From NCBI RefSeq assembly GCF_014203095.1, contig NZ_JACHIG010000002.1, forward strand, positions 425,695-489,694: a stretch of DNA of 64,000 bases, given 5' to 3'. The notes beneath the pieces are model-generated. The model had not been told where the DNA came from. It ran no database searches and saw nothing but the letters and a program-made list of their open reading frames with translations. Positions 29,071 to 37,692 of this stretch are shown in pieces (the stretch's first letter is position 1; each line of letters opens with the position of its first letter). A program made the translations under genes and the position numbers. This DNA is from Prosthecobacter vanneervenii. Lineage in GTDB: Bacteria; Verrucomicrobiota; Verrucomicrobiia; Verrucomicrobiales; Verrucomicrobiaceae.

Positions 29071-29919
29071 TCACTTCCCAAATCGCGCCTTGATCAAGTG
29101 GCTGGCGAGGATCCACACCTTGTGCAGCTTGCTCAGCCGGGCGCGTTTGGTGAAGACGGGGTAGCGCTCGCGTTTGAGCTTCTCCAGGATGCGCGAGTAG
29201 ATAGCCCCCATGATCTCGGAGGCCACCATGCTTTTGCGGTCCTCCGGCGGCAGGCACTTTTGCGCGGCCTCATAGTAGCCGCGTGCGCGCTTGTACTGGA
29301 AGTCCATCATCTTAATGAAGCGCTCGCTGGGGCGGGCGTCCATGATCTCGCTCTCCAGCACGCCAAACTTCCGCAGCTCCGCACGCGGCAGGTAAATGCG
29401 CCCGGTCTCGCGGGCGTCCTGCCCCACGTCGCGGATGATGTTGGTAAACTGCAGGGCGTAGCCCAGATTGATGGCGTAGTCCTTGGTGGCCGGGTTTTGA
29501 TGGCCAAAGATCTCAATGCTCACGAGGCCGACCACGCTGGCCACTTTGTAGCAGTAGCCCAGCAGCTCCTCAAAGGTCTCGTAGCGCGTCTTGGTGATGT
29601 CGCTGGCCACGCCGTCAATGATCTCTCCCAGCCAGGCACGGGGAAAGTCATACTTCTTTGGCAGCAGCACCGCCTCGTCCAGCACAGGGTGCCCGGGCGG
29701 CTGTCCCGCCTCCACACAGCGCTTCCAGTGCGCCAGCTCGCGCTCCTTGTCCGCAGGCGAGGCCTCCGGATCATCCGCGATGTCATCCACCACTCGGCAG
29801 AAGGCATAAAAGGAGATCATGTCCCGGCGGCGTTCCTTGGGCAGGCAGGCGAGCGCAAAAGCCAGGTTCGACTTCGCCCGCCGCACGATCTGGTCTGTAG
29901 AGAGCGTGCCGCTGGTCAT
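29071..29919 (-). CDS. Squalene/phytoene synthase family protein
   Basis: Head-to-head prenyl diphosphate condensing enzyme of hopanoid/squalene or carotenoid synthesis. The 282-aa product from the ATG at 29917-29919 has the first Asp-rich motif VVDDIADD (43-50), the second NIIRDVGQDARETGRIYLP, and YEAAQKCLP near the C-terminus. These motifs do not separate HpnC/HpnD-type from CrtB-type. The start overlaps the stop of the upstream membrane-protein gene by 4 nt (ATGA), so translation is coupled. A longer frame exists upstream inside that gene and is not used. Confidence 0.9.
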   Translation of the reverse strand: MTSGTLSTDQIVRRAKSNLAFALACLPKERRRDMISFYAFCRVVDDIADDPEASPADKERELAHWKRCVEAGQPPGHPVLDEAVLLPKKYDFPRAWLGEIIDGVASDITKTRYETFEELLGYCYKVASVVGLVSIEIFGHQNPATKDYAINLGYALQFTNIIRDVGQDARETGRIYLPRAELRKFGVLESEIMDARPSERFIKMMDFQYKRARGYYEAAQKCLPPEDRKSMVASEIMGAIYSRILEKLKRERYPVFTKRARLSKLHKVWILASHLIKARFGK

Positions 29920-30986
29920 GCGGAAGTAGAACGTGAAAAGCCGAGGCGCAGCATGATGAGTAGAGCCGCTAGCAATAGCCAGCAATCCAGCATGGCAAGC
30001 ACCAATGCACCCAGCGGCAGGCCGAGGATACGCCAGATTTGCGAATCTCCGCACAGCGCGTGCGCCATTTCCACCACGTAGGCACCCAGGATAAAGAAGG
30101 CCAGCGCCGTGACTCCCAGCATCAGCAGCGGCACAGCGCAGCGCCCCAGCACCCGCAGCGCCGCCGCCCCCTGCTGCCAGAAGGAGCCGAAAACCGCCGC
30201 CACAGCCACGGGCAGCGCCGCAAAAAGCAGCAGCTCCACCCAGCCCCACGCGCCGATGCTCTGCGGCGTGCTCATCTGCCACCAGCGCCAGCTCATCCAC
30301 AGCAGATCAAAGGCCGCCAGCCACGCCACGCCCTGCCAGCGGGCAAAGGCGTGCTCCAGCGCCGCCGCCGCATCTCCGCCAGCATCGATGGCCTGCGGCT
30401 TTTCCCAGGCCATGACGTAGCGCACCAGCCACACCTGCACGCTGGCGGCGGCCAGCGCGGTGAAGACATAGCGCAGCCCCAGCCGCAGCATCTCCACTCT
30501 CTCTGGCAGCATGAGCCGCAGCCCGCGAGCCTCCAGCCCCAGCCACACAAAACCTGCCAGCGTGGCGGCCAGCAGTGCAAACTTTTGCTCTGAGCCCGGC
30601 CGGCGCTCCCCGTAGCGGTAGGGCCAGCGCCAGATGCGCAGGGTGAGAAAGACCAGGAGCACCGGCGCCACACCCGCCAGCGGCCATGCTGGCACCGCCT
30701 CGTGTGGCAGCACTGCCATGTGAGCCACCGCCGCAAGCGCCAGCGGGCGGATGACCTCCTGCCAGTCCGTGAGCTGCTCCAGCGCATAAGGCGCACGCGC
30801 TGGGCTGCACAGCGCCGCCAGCAGCATGGCTGTGGCCGCCAGCAGCACCAGCACCGGGCGCAGCCGCAGCAGATCCCACGCATCCGACAGGTGTCTGCGC
30901 AGCGGGTGCCAGCGCAGATGCAGCGCCAGCCCCGCGGCAAAGCCGAGGAGGGAGAGCGCGGTCGATTGCCAGAGGGAGAGGTTCAC
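29916..30986 (-). CDS. Multi-pass membrane protein coupled to the prenyl synthase
   Basis: The 356-aa product is very rich in Ala, Leu and Trp, with about eight or nine hydrophobic segments (for example 7-24, 43-62, 83-98, 103-117, 140-155, 175-190, 245-275, 287-310, 325-352) and no soluble domain or catalytic motif. Family not recognised. Its ATGA overlap with the squalene/phytoene synthase gene means the two are translated together, so a role in the same lipid pathway (membrane anchoring or transport) is a fair inference. Extreme G+C. Confidence 0.8.
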   Translation of the reverse strand: MNLSLWQSTALSLLGFAAGLALHLRWHPLRRHLSDAWDLLRLRPVLVLLAATAMLLAALCSPARAPYALEQLTDWQEVIRPLALAAVAHMAVLPHEAVPAWPLAGVAPVLLVFLTLRIWRWPYRYGERRPGSEQKFALLAATLAGFVWLGLEARGLRLMLPERVEMLRLGLRYVFTALAAASVQVWLVRYVMAWEKPQAIDAGGDAAAALEHAFARWQGVAWLAAFDLLWMSWRWWQMSTPQSIGAWGWVELLLFAALPVAVAAVFGSFWQQGAAALRVLGRCAVPLLMLGVTALAFFILGAYVVEMAHALCGDSQIWRILGLPLGALVLAMLDCWLLLAALLIMLRLGFSRSTSA

Positions 30987-31055
30987 GCGGAGCAGCCATC
31001 AATTTGCGAAAACATCTCGACATGCCAGCACGTATTCGCTTCTCTCCCTTCCGCC

Positions 31056-32423
31056 ATGAAATCACCCGCCGCGCTCCTGCTCGCCTGCCTGTTCCTCTCC
31101 TCCGCCGCCCTCGCCGAAAACTGGCCCAGCTGGCGCGGCCCCAGCCAGGACGGCTCCTCCCCTGAGACCGGCCTGCCGGAAAAATTCAGCGCTACCGAGG
31201 GCGTGCGCTGGGCCGCCGATGTCCCCGGCATCGCCGCCTCCGTGCCTGTCGTGTGGGGAGACAATATTTTCATCACCGCCCCCGTCGCTGCCGAGCAGAA
31301 GCTCGTGGCCCTCTGCTATGACAAGCAGACCGGAAAGGAAAAATGGCGCACCACCATCAGCGAGGGCTCAGAGGTGCAGTGGGATGATAAGAGCAATCTC
31401 GCCAGCCCCTCCGCCGTGACGGACGGCGACCGCGTGTACTTCCTCTTTGCCAATGCCATCGCTGCCGCCTGCGACTTCAATGGCAAGATCCTCTGGAAGC
31501 GCGACTTCAAGGAAACGCACGGCGCTTTTGCCACCCAGTGGACCTATGGCAGCAGCCCAGCACTCGACGGCGGCAAGCTCTACATCCAGGTGCTCCAGCG
31601 CAACGAAGCCTTCCAGTTCCAGGGCAAGTTTGACAAGGGCACACCCGGCAAGGACATGAGCAGCTACATCCTGGCCGTGGATCCCACCACCGGCAAAGAC
31701 CTCTGGAAGCACATCCGCCCCAGCCTGGCCAACACCGAATCTCTGGAAGCTTTCAGCAGCCCCGTCTTCACCACCTACAAAGGCCAGCGCCTCATGCTCA
31801 TCTCCGGTGGTGACACCCTCACGATCCATGACGCCGCCACCGGCAAGGAGTTCTCCCGCATTGCCACCTGGAATCCTCCCGGCGAAGGCTACAACAAGTT
31901 CTTCCGCCTCGTCCCCTCCCCTGTGGTGGGCGATGGCGTGGCCATCGTATGCGCTCCGAAAAACTCTCCCGTCTTTGCCTTGCCTCTGGATGCCAAAGGC
32001 GAAACCAAGCCCCTCTGGCAGACCGAGCCCAAGGGCGTGACCAGCGACGTGCCCACCCCCGCCTTCTACAAGGGCAAGTTCTACGTGCTCGACGGCGGCA
32101 AGAAGGTCCTCAGCTGCCTGGAACCCAAGACCGGCAAGGTCCTGTGGAGCGGTGAACTCGGCGGCAAGACCAAGTTTGAAAGCAGCCCCACCGTGGTGGA
32201 CGACAAGGTCTACTGCATCAACTTCTGGGGCGAAGTCTATGTGGCCAAGGCCAACACCGACAAATTCGAACTGCTCTCTGTAAACGAGATGGGCAACGGC
32301 ACCAAGCCCAACGGCAACGCCGCCAGCGTGCGCGCCAGTGTCTCCGTCTCCGACGGCTGCCTCTTCATCCGCTCCCAGGACAAGCTCTTCTGCATCGGCA
32401 AGAAGGTGCAGGCGGCTCCTTGA
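31056..32423 (+). CDS. Exported PQQ-binding-like beta-propeller protein
   Basis: The 455-aa product begins with a signal peptide (MKSPAALLLACLFLSSAALAEN). It shows repeated propeller blades with the tryptophan-docking pattern: NWPSWRGPSQDGSS, DKQTGKEKWRTTI, DFNGKILWKRDF, DPTTGKDLWKHI, EPKTGKVLWSGEL. WPSWRGPxxDG is a common verrucomicrobial and planctomycetal start for this family. Such propellers act either as PQQ-dependent dehydrogenases or as BamB-like scaffolds; no PQQ ligand set was identified, so the reaction is open. Divergent from the membrane-protein gene at 29916. Confidence 0.88.
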   Translation: MKSPAALLLACLFLSSAALAENWPSWRGPSQDGSSPETGLPEKFSATEGVRWAADVPGIAASVPVVWGDNIFITAPVAAEQKLVALCYDKQTGKEKWRTTISEGSEVQWDDKSNLASPSAVTDGDRVYFLFANAIAAACDFNGKILWKRDFKETHGAFATQWTYGSSPALDGGKLYIQVLQRNEAFQFQGKFDKGTPGKDMSSYILAVDPTTGKDLWKHIRPSLANTESLEAFSSPVFTTYKGQRLMLISGGDTLTIHDAATGKEFSRIATWNPPGEGYNKFFRLVPSPVVGDGVAIVCAPKNSPVFALPLDAKGETKPLWQTEPKGVTSDVPTPAFYKGKFYVLDGGKKVLSCLEPKTGKVLWSGELGGKTKFESSPTVVDDKVYCINFWGEVYVAKANTDKFELLSVNEMGNGTKPNGNAASVRASVSVSDGCLFIRSQDKLFCIGKKVQAAP

Positions 32424-32519
32424 TTCCGGCAGATTTTCCAGGCGCATCGCCATGATCCGGCGGGCATCTCATTCCTCCACGGCATGGATGCCCGCCCTCC
32501 ATTTTCAGCTCATTCCCAT

Positions 32520-33893
32520 ATGCTCCATCGCACACTCGCCCTGCTCGCTGCTGCCACGACGCTCGTCCACGCAGCTCCTACCGAACACGTCATCCTTGTC
32601 AGCATCGACGGCTGGGCGCATCATTACTTTGATGATCCCAAATGCCACATGCCCACAGTGAAGGCTCTGGCGGCCAAAGGCGTGAGGGCCAAGCGCATGG
32701 AGTGCTCATTCCCTACCGTCACGTGGACCAACCACACCACGCTCGTCACAGGCGTGCATCCGGCCAAGCATGGCGTGCTGGCCAACGAATACTTTGACCG
32801 CGCCACCCGGAAAAAGGTGCCGCTCATTCCCGATCCCATTTTCAACAAGGACGAAATCGTCAAATCCCCCACCATCTACGATGCCGCCAAGGCCGCCGGC
32901 CTGACCACCGCAGGCGTCATCTGGCCCGCCTCCCGCGGAGCCAAGACCCTCGACTGGACCGTGCCGGATGTGGGCGATCAGGAGCTCTTTGAAAAATACG
33001 GCAGCCCCTCCCTGCTGGAAGATGCACGCGCTGCTGGCATCCCCATCGAAAAGCAAGCCGAGTGGTGCAAGCTGGGCAACCCCGGCAAGGCTCAGCGCGA
33101 CTACATGTACTCGCAGCTCGCCCAGCTCATCATCAAAAAGCACAAGCCCAACTTCCTCGCCATCCACCTTGTGAGCCTCGACTCCTTCGAACACTCCAAT
33201 GGCCGCCAGGTCCCCGAGGCCTACTGGGCCGCCAATGATTCCGACAACCGCGTGGCCGACCTCGTACGTGCCACCGAAGAGGCAGGCATCCGCGACAAGA
33301 CCACCTTCATCATCACCACCGATCACGGCTTCGTCACCTTCACCAAATCCATCAATGCCAACGCCGCGCTGAAAAAAGACGGCTTTGTCAAAAGTGTGCT
33401 GGGCAAGAGCCTCGCGCCCGACTCCCAGGTCTTTGCCATGGCCGAAGGCGGCGCTTGTTTTGTCTACGTGTTGGATGACGCCAACCGCGCCACCATTCTC
33501 AAGCAGATCACGCCAACGCTCGCAAAACTCGAAGGCGTGCAGGGCGTGGTCGAGGCCAAGGACTTTGATTCCAAGCTGCACCACATCACCGCCGCCAAGG
33601 ATGGCCGCGAGCCCGACCTCGTGCTGCTGGCCGCCGACGGCTACACCTTCACCGACTCCCTCGCCGACAACGACGTCATCATCCCGAATGATCCTCCCAA
33701 AGGCGCGCACGGCCACTTCCAGCTGGACGCCAATCTCTACGGCGGCTTTGTCATCAGCGGTGCAGGCGTGCAGCAGGGCAAGGTGGTCGACGAGATCAAA
33801 AACATCGACGTCACCCCCACGATGGCCAGGCTCCTCGGCATCCCCTTCCCCGGTGCCGATGGCCGCGTGCTGGACGAGGCGCTGGCGAAATGA
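32520..33893 (+). CDS. NPP-type nucleotide pyrophosphatase/phosphodiesterase, exported
   Basis: Alkaline-phosphatase superfamily, type I phosphodiesterase. The 457-aa product from the ATG at 32520 has a signal peptide (MLHRTLALLAAATTLVHAAP), the first metal site VSIDGW, the nucleophile region FPTVTWTNHTTLVTGVHP with catalytic Thr, the second metal block HLVSLDSFEH and ITTDHGF, and the C-terminal KGAHGHF and VTPTMARLLGIPFPGADGRVL. It probably hydrolyses phosphodiester or pyrophosphate bonds outside the cytoplasm. It follows the propeller gene by 96 bases and may share its transcript. The frame is open from 32484 but those residues spoil the signal peptide. Confidence 0.93.
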   Translation: MLHRTLALLAAATTLVHAAPTEHVILVSIDGWAHHYFDDPKCHMPTVKALAAKGVRAKRMECSFPTVTWTNHTTLVTGVHPAKHGVLANEYFDRATRKKVPLIPDPIFNKDEIVKSPTIYDAAKAAGLTTAGVIWPASRGAKTLDWTVPDVGDQELFEKYGSPSLLEDARAAGIPIEKQAEWCKLGNPGKAQRDYMYSQLAQLIIKKHKPNFLAIHLVSLDSFEHSNGRQVPEAYWAANDSDNRVADLVRATEEAGIRDKTTFIITTDHGFVTFTKSINANAALKKDGFVKSVLGKSLAPDSQVFAMAEGGACFVYVLDDANRATILKQITPTLAKLEGVQGVVEAKDFDSKLHHITAAKDGREPDLVLLAADGYTFTDSLADNDVIIPNDPPKGAHGHFQLDANLYGGFVISGAGVQQGKVVDEIKNIDVTPTMARLLGIPFPGADGRVLDEALAK

Positions 33894-33905
33894 TCCTGGC
33901 CACTC

Positions 33906-34283
33906 ATGAAGAGCGCTGGCAATAAACAGTCCAATCAACGGCAGCGCAAAACGTTGAACGAACGGCAACGGCGCATTCGAAGGCTGATCGAACTCGGCTT
34001 GATCCAAGATGCCTCTGAAATTCCCGAGGACGCGATTCCCATCGACCCGGATATCGCGCAGAGGGCCAACAGAGTTATACCTGCGGCTTGTTACATAGAC
34101 ATCCGTTTTGTCTGCACTGACTGCGGCAAGCCTGAGCTTTGGTCTGCTGACTCGCAGCGGCAGTATTTCGAAATTACAAAGGCATCGCCTTACAAGAAAC
34201 CGAAACGCTGCTACGAATGCCGACAGAAGGAGCTGGCAAGGAAGCTCCATGCCAGAGCCGAGTCAGGGCACACGCCCTTATGA
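33906..34283 (+). CDS. Small zinc-ribbon protein
   Basis: The 125-aa product has a basic N-terminus and a four-cysteine ribbon, FVCTDCGK (about 68-75) with KRCYECRQKE (about 99-108). The intervening ELWSADSQRQYFE fits the probable-zinc-ribbon (zf-trcl-like) family. Starts 12 bases after the phosphodiesterase stop. Function unknown; zinc binding with nucleic-acid or protein contact is plausible. Confidence 0.8.
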   Translation: MKSAGNKQSNQRQRKTLNERQRRIRRLIELGLIQDASEIPEDAIPIDPDIAQRANRVIPAACYIDIRFVCTDCGKPELWSADSQRQYFEITKASPYKKPKRCYECRQKELARKLHARAESGHTPL

Positions 34284-34296
34284 GATCGACTGCTTT

Positions 34297-34926
34297 TTAC
34301 AGCATTCCCGGCGTGTAGCGCGGGCGGTCTGTGGCACTGGTGCCCAGGCGCTGACGCATGGTGGTGTCATCCAGAGCGCGGTCCACGGCATCCTGAAGGG
34401 CGCGGGAGGTCAGGTCTCGTAGCAGGGGCACGGGCGAGCCGCTGCCGGGGCGGTAGGCATTGCTCTGGCGTTCCCCCTCATACACACGGGAGTAGAGCAC
34501 GCGGCCTGAGACAGCCTCCACCACATTCACACGGATGCGTGCGTAGCCATACGGGTGCACCAGAAGCTGGGAGCGCAGGTCCTGGATTTCTCCCGTCAGG
34601 ACATAGTGCCCCTTCACATCCGTAGCCAACATGCCACGTGCCTCAAGGGCGTAGGCAAAGGCATTTCGCACCACATCGCTGACCGGCAGGCGCGTCTGGA
34701 TGGTGTCCACCTTGGGGCCTATGGGCAGGCGCACATGACCCAGCGTCTGGGGCTTTTGACCGCGCTTGTCCTTGAACTGGCCCACCGCAAAGTCAGGATC
34801 TCCGCGCACCATGAGTCCGGGCTGCGGGATGTAGTCGAGGCTGATGACCGAAGAATTGCCGCAGGAGGAAAGAGTCAGGCAGGCTGCGGTTCCGAGAAGG
34901 ATGGCTGAAAAGCACCGAAAGTTCAT
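34297..34926 (-). CDS. Outer-membrane-type lipoprotein, YajG-like
   Basis: The 209-aa product from the ATG at 34926 has a lipoprotein signal with lipobox LTLSSCG (the Cys is the lipidation site). The body (GQFKDKRGQKPQTLGHVR, VVRNAFAYALEARGM, YVLTGEI, VYEGERQS) has the layout of YajG/LptE-like or DUF4410-like lipoproteins that assemble surface components. Exact family not certain. Converges with the zinc-ribbon gene (13 bases between stops). A long hairpin with a T8 tract lies 71 bases upstream. Confidence 0.78.
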   Translation of the reverse strand: MNFRCFSAILLGTAACLTLSSCGNSSVISLDYIPQPGLMVRGDPDFAVGQFKDKRGQKPQTLGHVRLPIGPKVDTIQTRLPVSDVVRNAFAYALEARGMLATDVKGHYVLTGEIQDLRSQLLVHPYGYARIRVNVVEAVSGRVLYSRVYEGERQSNAYRPGSGSPVPLLRDLTSRALQDAVDRALDDTTMRQRLGTSATDRPRYTPGML

Positions 34927-34996
34927 GGGCGGGATCATTAGAACGCCCTTGGACGCGAATCAATGCACGAGATTCATGGGAAGTCTTCGTCGAGGC

Positions 34997-35075
34997 AAAA
35001 AAAACAACCCTGCCGGAACTCGGAGCTCAGGAAAAAAACCCCCAAAACCTGAATCCAATTAACCCGGCAGGGTTG
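34997..35075 (-). terminator. Long-range hairpin with T8 tract in a divergent promoter region
   Basis: Perfect 12-bp inverted repeat CAACCCTGCCGG (35005-35016) / CCGGCAGGGTTG (35064-35075) enclosing 47 bases with an inner TCAGG/CCTGA stem. Eight A residues at 34997-35004 become a T8 run right after the hairpin on the minus strand. It has terminator form, yet lies upstream of the minus-strand lipoprotein gene. It could therefore be a leader attenuator or end a small RNA. Confidence 0.6.
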
Positions 35076-35107
35076 ATTTATTGAATATATTCGGAAACAG
35101 CTTCGCC

Positions 35108-35884
35108 ATGCAATACCAAAAAGTTTTCCATCGAAAAAAGACGCTCCTAAACACAGTGCTGGCCATCGGGATTTTCATGCTTTTGTCCTCGGAGTCTCAC
35201 GCGCAACTAGGCCGCGCCGTGCGCCAGGTCATCGTCAGCCAGGCCCCTTCCTGGGACGCCCACACCGCCACCATGCAGTGCTATCAGCGCGCCTCTGCCG
35301 GGGCTCCCTGGCAGGCGGTGTTTGAAAAACCCATCCCAGTGCTGCTGGGGAAAAAAGGGCTGGCCTGGGGCCGTGGTGTGTTTTCACCGCCCCAGAACGG
35401 CATCCCGCCCAAGGTGGAAAAAGACTGGCGGGCCCCTGCGGGTGTCTTCCAGCTCGGCTCCCTCTTTGGCTACGCCCCCACCCCGCCCGGCGGAGCCCGC
35501 TGGCCCTACATCCAGGTAGGCCCTTGGGACGCTTATGTGGACGACTCCACTCTCCCGCAGTATTACAACCGCCACATCCGCATCGATCCCAGCCAGGGCA
35601 TCCCGCCGTGGTTTGAAAAACAAAAAATGCGGCTCGGAGATGCCGCCTACAAATGGATGCTGGAAATCCGGCACAATCAAAACCCATCGGCACCGGGCTA
35701 TGGCAGCGCCATCTTTTTCCACGTACGCCGCGGCCCGGACAAACCCAGCGCCGGCTGCACTACCATGGCCGAGGGAGACCTGACCCGTCTGCTCCGCTGG
35801 CTGGACCCATCTGCCTCTCCGCACTACGTTCTCCTGCCCAAAGCCGACTACGCCGCCCTGCGCGGCGCGTGGGGGTTGCCTTGA
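35108..35884 (+). CDS. L,D-transpeptidase-like protein, exported
   Basis: YkuD-like peptidoglycan cross-linking or lipoprotein-attaching enzyme. The 258-aa product from the ATG at 35108 starts with a signal segment (about 9-32, ending SHAQL). The catalytic region reads SAIFFHVRRG then KPSAGCTTM, giving His205 and nucleophile Cys217 in the H-x(n)-S-x-G-C spacing of the family, although the usual SHGC is SAGC. N-terminal blocks such as LAWGRG and APAGVFQLGSLFG fit substrate-groove strands. A TTG start at 35081 in the same frame is possible but less likely. Confidence 0.85.
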   Translation: MQYQKVFHRKKTLLNTVLAIGIFMLLSSESHAQLGRAVRQVIVSQAPSWDAHTATMQCYQRASAGAPWQAVFEKPIPVLLGKKGLAWGRGVFSPPQNGIPPKVEKDWRAPAGVFQLGSLFGYAPTPPGGARWPYIQVGPWDAYVDDSTLPQYYNRHIRIDPSQGIPPWFEKQKMRLGDAAYKWMLEIRHNQNPSAPGYGSAIFFHVRRGPDKPSAGCTTMAEGDLTRLLRWLDPSASPHYVLLPKADYAALRGAWGLP

Positions 35885-35908
35885 TTGAATTTTTAGACGC
35901 AGCGGTCG

Positions 35909-37606
35909 CTAGTCGGCACGCTCCGCCTCTGAAATCGCCTTCTTGAGCCACTCACCCTCTTCCTTCCACGGCGTGGCGTTCCGCAGCTCAGCCACGGTCA
36001 TGGGCAGGCGGGCGCTCCAGTTGCTGTCGGCGGCGATGCCGGGGACATTGAAGCGATCTTCCAGCCCGTAGAGGTCCGTGAGCATGAAGGCGGCAAACCG
36101 CGAACGGCTGGCCAGCAAAGCCTCCAGCAGGGCATGGCGGATGTGCGTGTCATACTCCGGCCAGCCACCGTCTGAAAAACGCAGACCAGCAAATTCAGCG
36201 AGATCTCCCAGCTCCTTGTTCCCTACGGCGCGCTCGGTTTCCTCCTCGCTGGCGGCATCGCGGCGGCGATGCTCCCACAGGGTTTTCATGGGCTCGTGGT
36301 CATGCGTGGCATAGGTGGTGAAGGAGCAGTTGTCATACGCGCTGCCCATGACCACACGGCCATCTTTGCCATGCTCCCACTGGCTGACCTTGAAGCCGGG
36401 AATGTCCAGGCTGAGGAGATGCGGGCGCACATAATCGGGCACGGTGCCCAGGTCCTCGGCCACCACCTCGGCACGCCCGGCGGCGGCATCCACGATCATG
36501 CGCAGGTACTTGTCTCCATTGGCCAGATTGGCGGCTTTGTGCTCAGGCGTATCGTCCTCGTGCTCCTTGTAGTGCGGCAGGCGGCCTCCCGTCAGGGCTT
36601 TGGCCTCTTCATCGGTGAGATAGCAAAACTCCGCATTGCGCGTGGGCCGCCAGGGGAAGCTGTAGATGCGGTAAAAGCCCAGCACGTGGTCGATGCGGAA
36701 GATATCAAAGACCTCAGTCAGCTTTTGCGTGCGCTGCCGCCACCACTGAAAGCCGCCGCTCTCCATCACATCCCAGCGATAGAGCGGGATGCCCCAGTTC
36801 TGCCCCCAGCGCTGCACAAAGTAGTCGTCTTTGAAATACGTCTCCGGCGGCGCACCACCGCACCACTCCAGGTCAAACTGCCCGGGCTGGAAAAAGACAT
36901 CCGCACTGCACCAGGAGATGCCAAAGGGGATGTCCCCCATCAGCTTTACTCCTCTGCCATTGGCATAAGCACGCAGCTCTCCCCACTGGCTGAAGCACAG
37001 CCATTGCACGTAGGCGTGGAAGAGGATGCGGTCGTCGATCTCGTCCGCTTTGGCATCGCGCCAGGCGCGTGCCTTGGCGGCGCTGTTCAGGTCCTCGCGC
37101 CAGTTCATCCAGTCCTCATGCCCGTGCTCCTCCATCAGCACCTTGAAGAGGCAGAAATCATCCAGCCACGCGGCCTCCTTTTCACAGAAAGCTTCAAATT
37201 TCGCCATCCGGTCCGGGTGGCTCTCGATCTGGCTGAAGGCGCGGCGCAGAAGCGTGTTTTTCAGCCGCCGCACCTTGGGGTAGTTCACCGAGCCATGACG
37301 CAGCAGATCCACACGCAGGATGCCCGTCACAGAGCTGTAAAATTTCTCATCCAGCTCCGGCAGCGCTGCCGGGCAGAGATCCAGCGTCAGGTAGTCCAGC
37401 GCCACGGAGCTGATGGCATTGTAGGGACTGCTGTCGCTGCCCGTGGCATTGATGGGCAGAAACTGCACAAAGCCCAGTCCCGTGTCGGCCGCCCAGTCGA
37501 TCAGCTGGCGCACACCGCCGATGTCTCCGATGCCGAGGTCCTCCGCAGTGCGCAGGGCAAACACAGGAATCAAAATACCGGCGCGGCGAGGCTGGATGGT
37601 GGGCAT
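35909..37606 (-). CDS. malQ: 4-alpha-glucanotransferase (amylomaltase, GH77)
   Basis: Transfers alpha-1,4-glucan segments between maltodextrins in the cytoplasm. The 565-aa product from the ATG at 37606 (MPTIQPRRAGILIPVFALRT) has SPYNAISSVALDYLTLDL, GDIPFGISWCSADVF, nucleophile motif DIFRIDHVLGFYRIYSFPW, acid/base motif AEVVAEDLGTVPDYVR and YATHDHEPMKTLWE, all typical of GH77. Length is normal. Divergent from the CxxCH protein with an 86-base shared upstream region. A longer frame to 37732 runs into that gene and is rejected. Confidence 0.95.
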   Translation of the reverse strand: MPTIQPRRAGILIPVFALRTAEDLGIGDIGGVRQLIDWAADTGLGFVQFLPINATGSDSSPYNAISSVALDYLTLDLCPAALPELDEKFYSSVTGILRVDLLRHGSVNYPKVRRLKNTLLRRAFSQIESHPDRMAKFEAFCEKEAAWLDDFCLFKVLMEEHGHEDWMNWREDLNSAAKARAWRDAKADEIDDRILFHAYVQWLCFSQWGELRAYANGRGVKLMGDIPFGISWCSADVFFQPGQFDLEWCGGAPPETYFKDDYFVQRWGQNWGIPLYRWDVMESGGFQWWRQRTQKLTEVFDIFRIDHVLGFYRIYSFPWRPTRNAEFCYLTDEEAKALTGGRLPHYKEHEDDTPEHKAANLANGDKYLRMIVDAAAGRAEVVAEDLGTVPDYVRPHLLSLDIPGFKVSQWEHGKDGRVVMGSAYDNCSFTTYATHDHEPMKTLWEHRRRDAASEEETERAVGNKELGDLAEFAGLRFSDGGWPEYDTHIRHALLEALLASRSRFAAFMLTDLYGLEDRFNVPGIAADSNWSARLPMTVAELRNATPWKEEGEWLKKAISEAERAD

Positions 37607-37692
37607 GGCGTGAGAGGCTGTACCAGAATGGACGAATGAATGATGGCTGTCTGCTGCGATTTGAGTAACTTCGCAGACGTATAAAGAGCACG

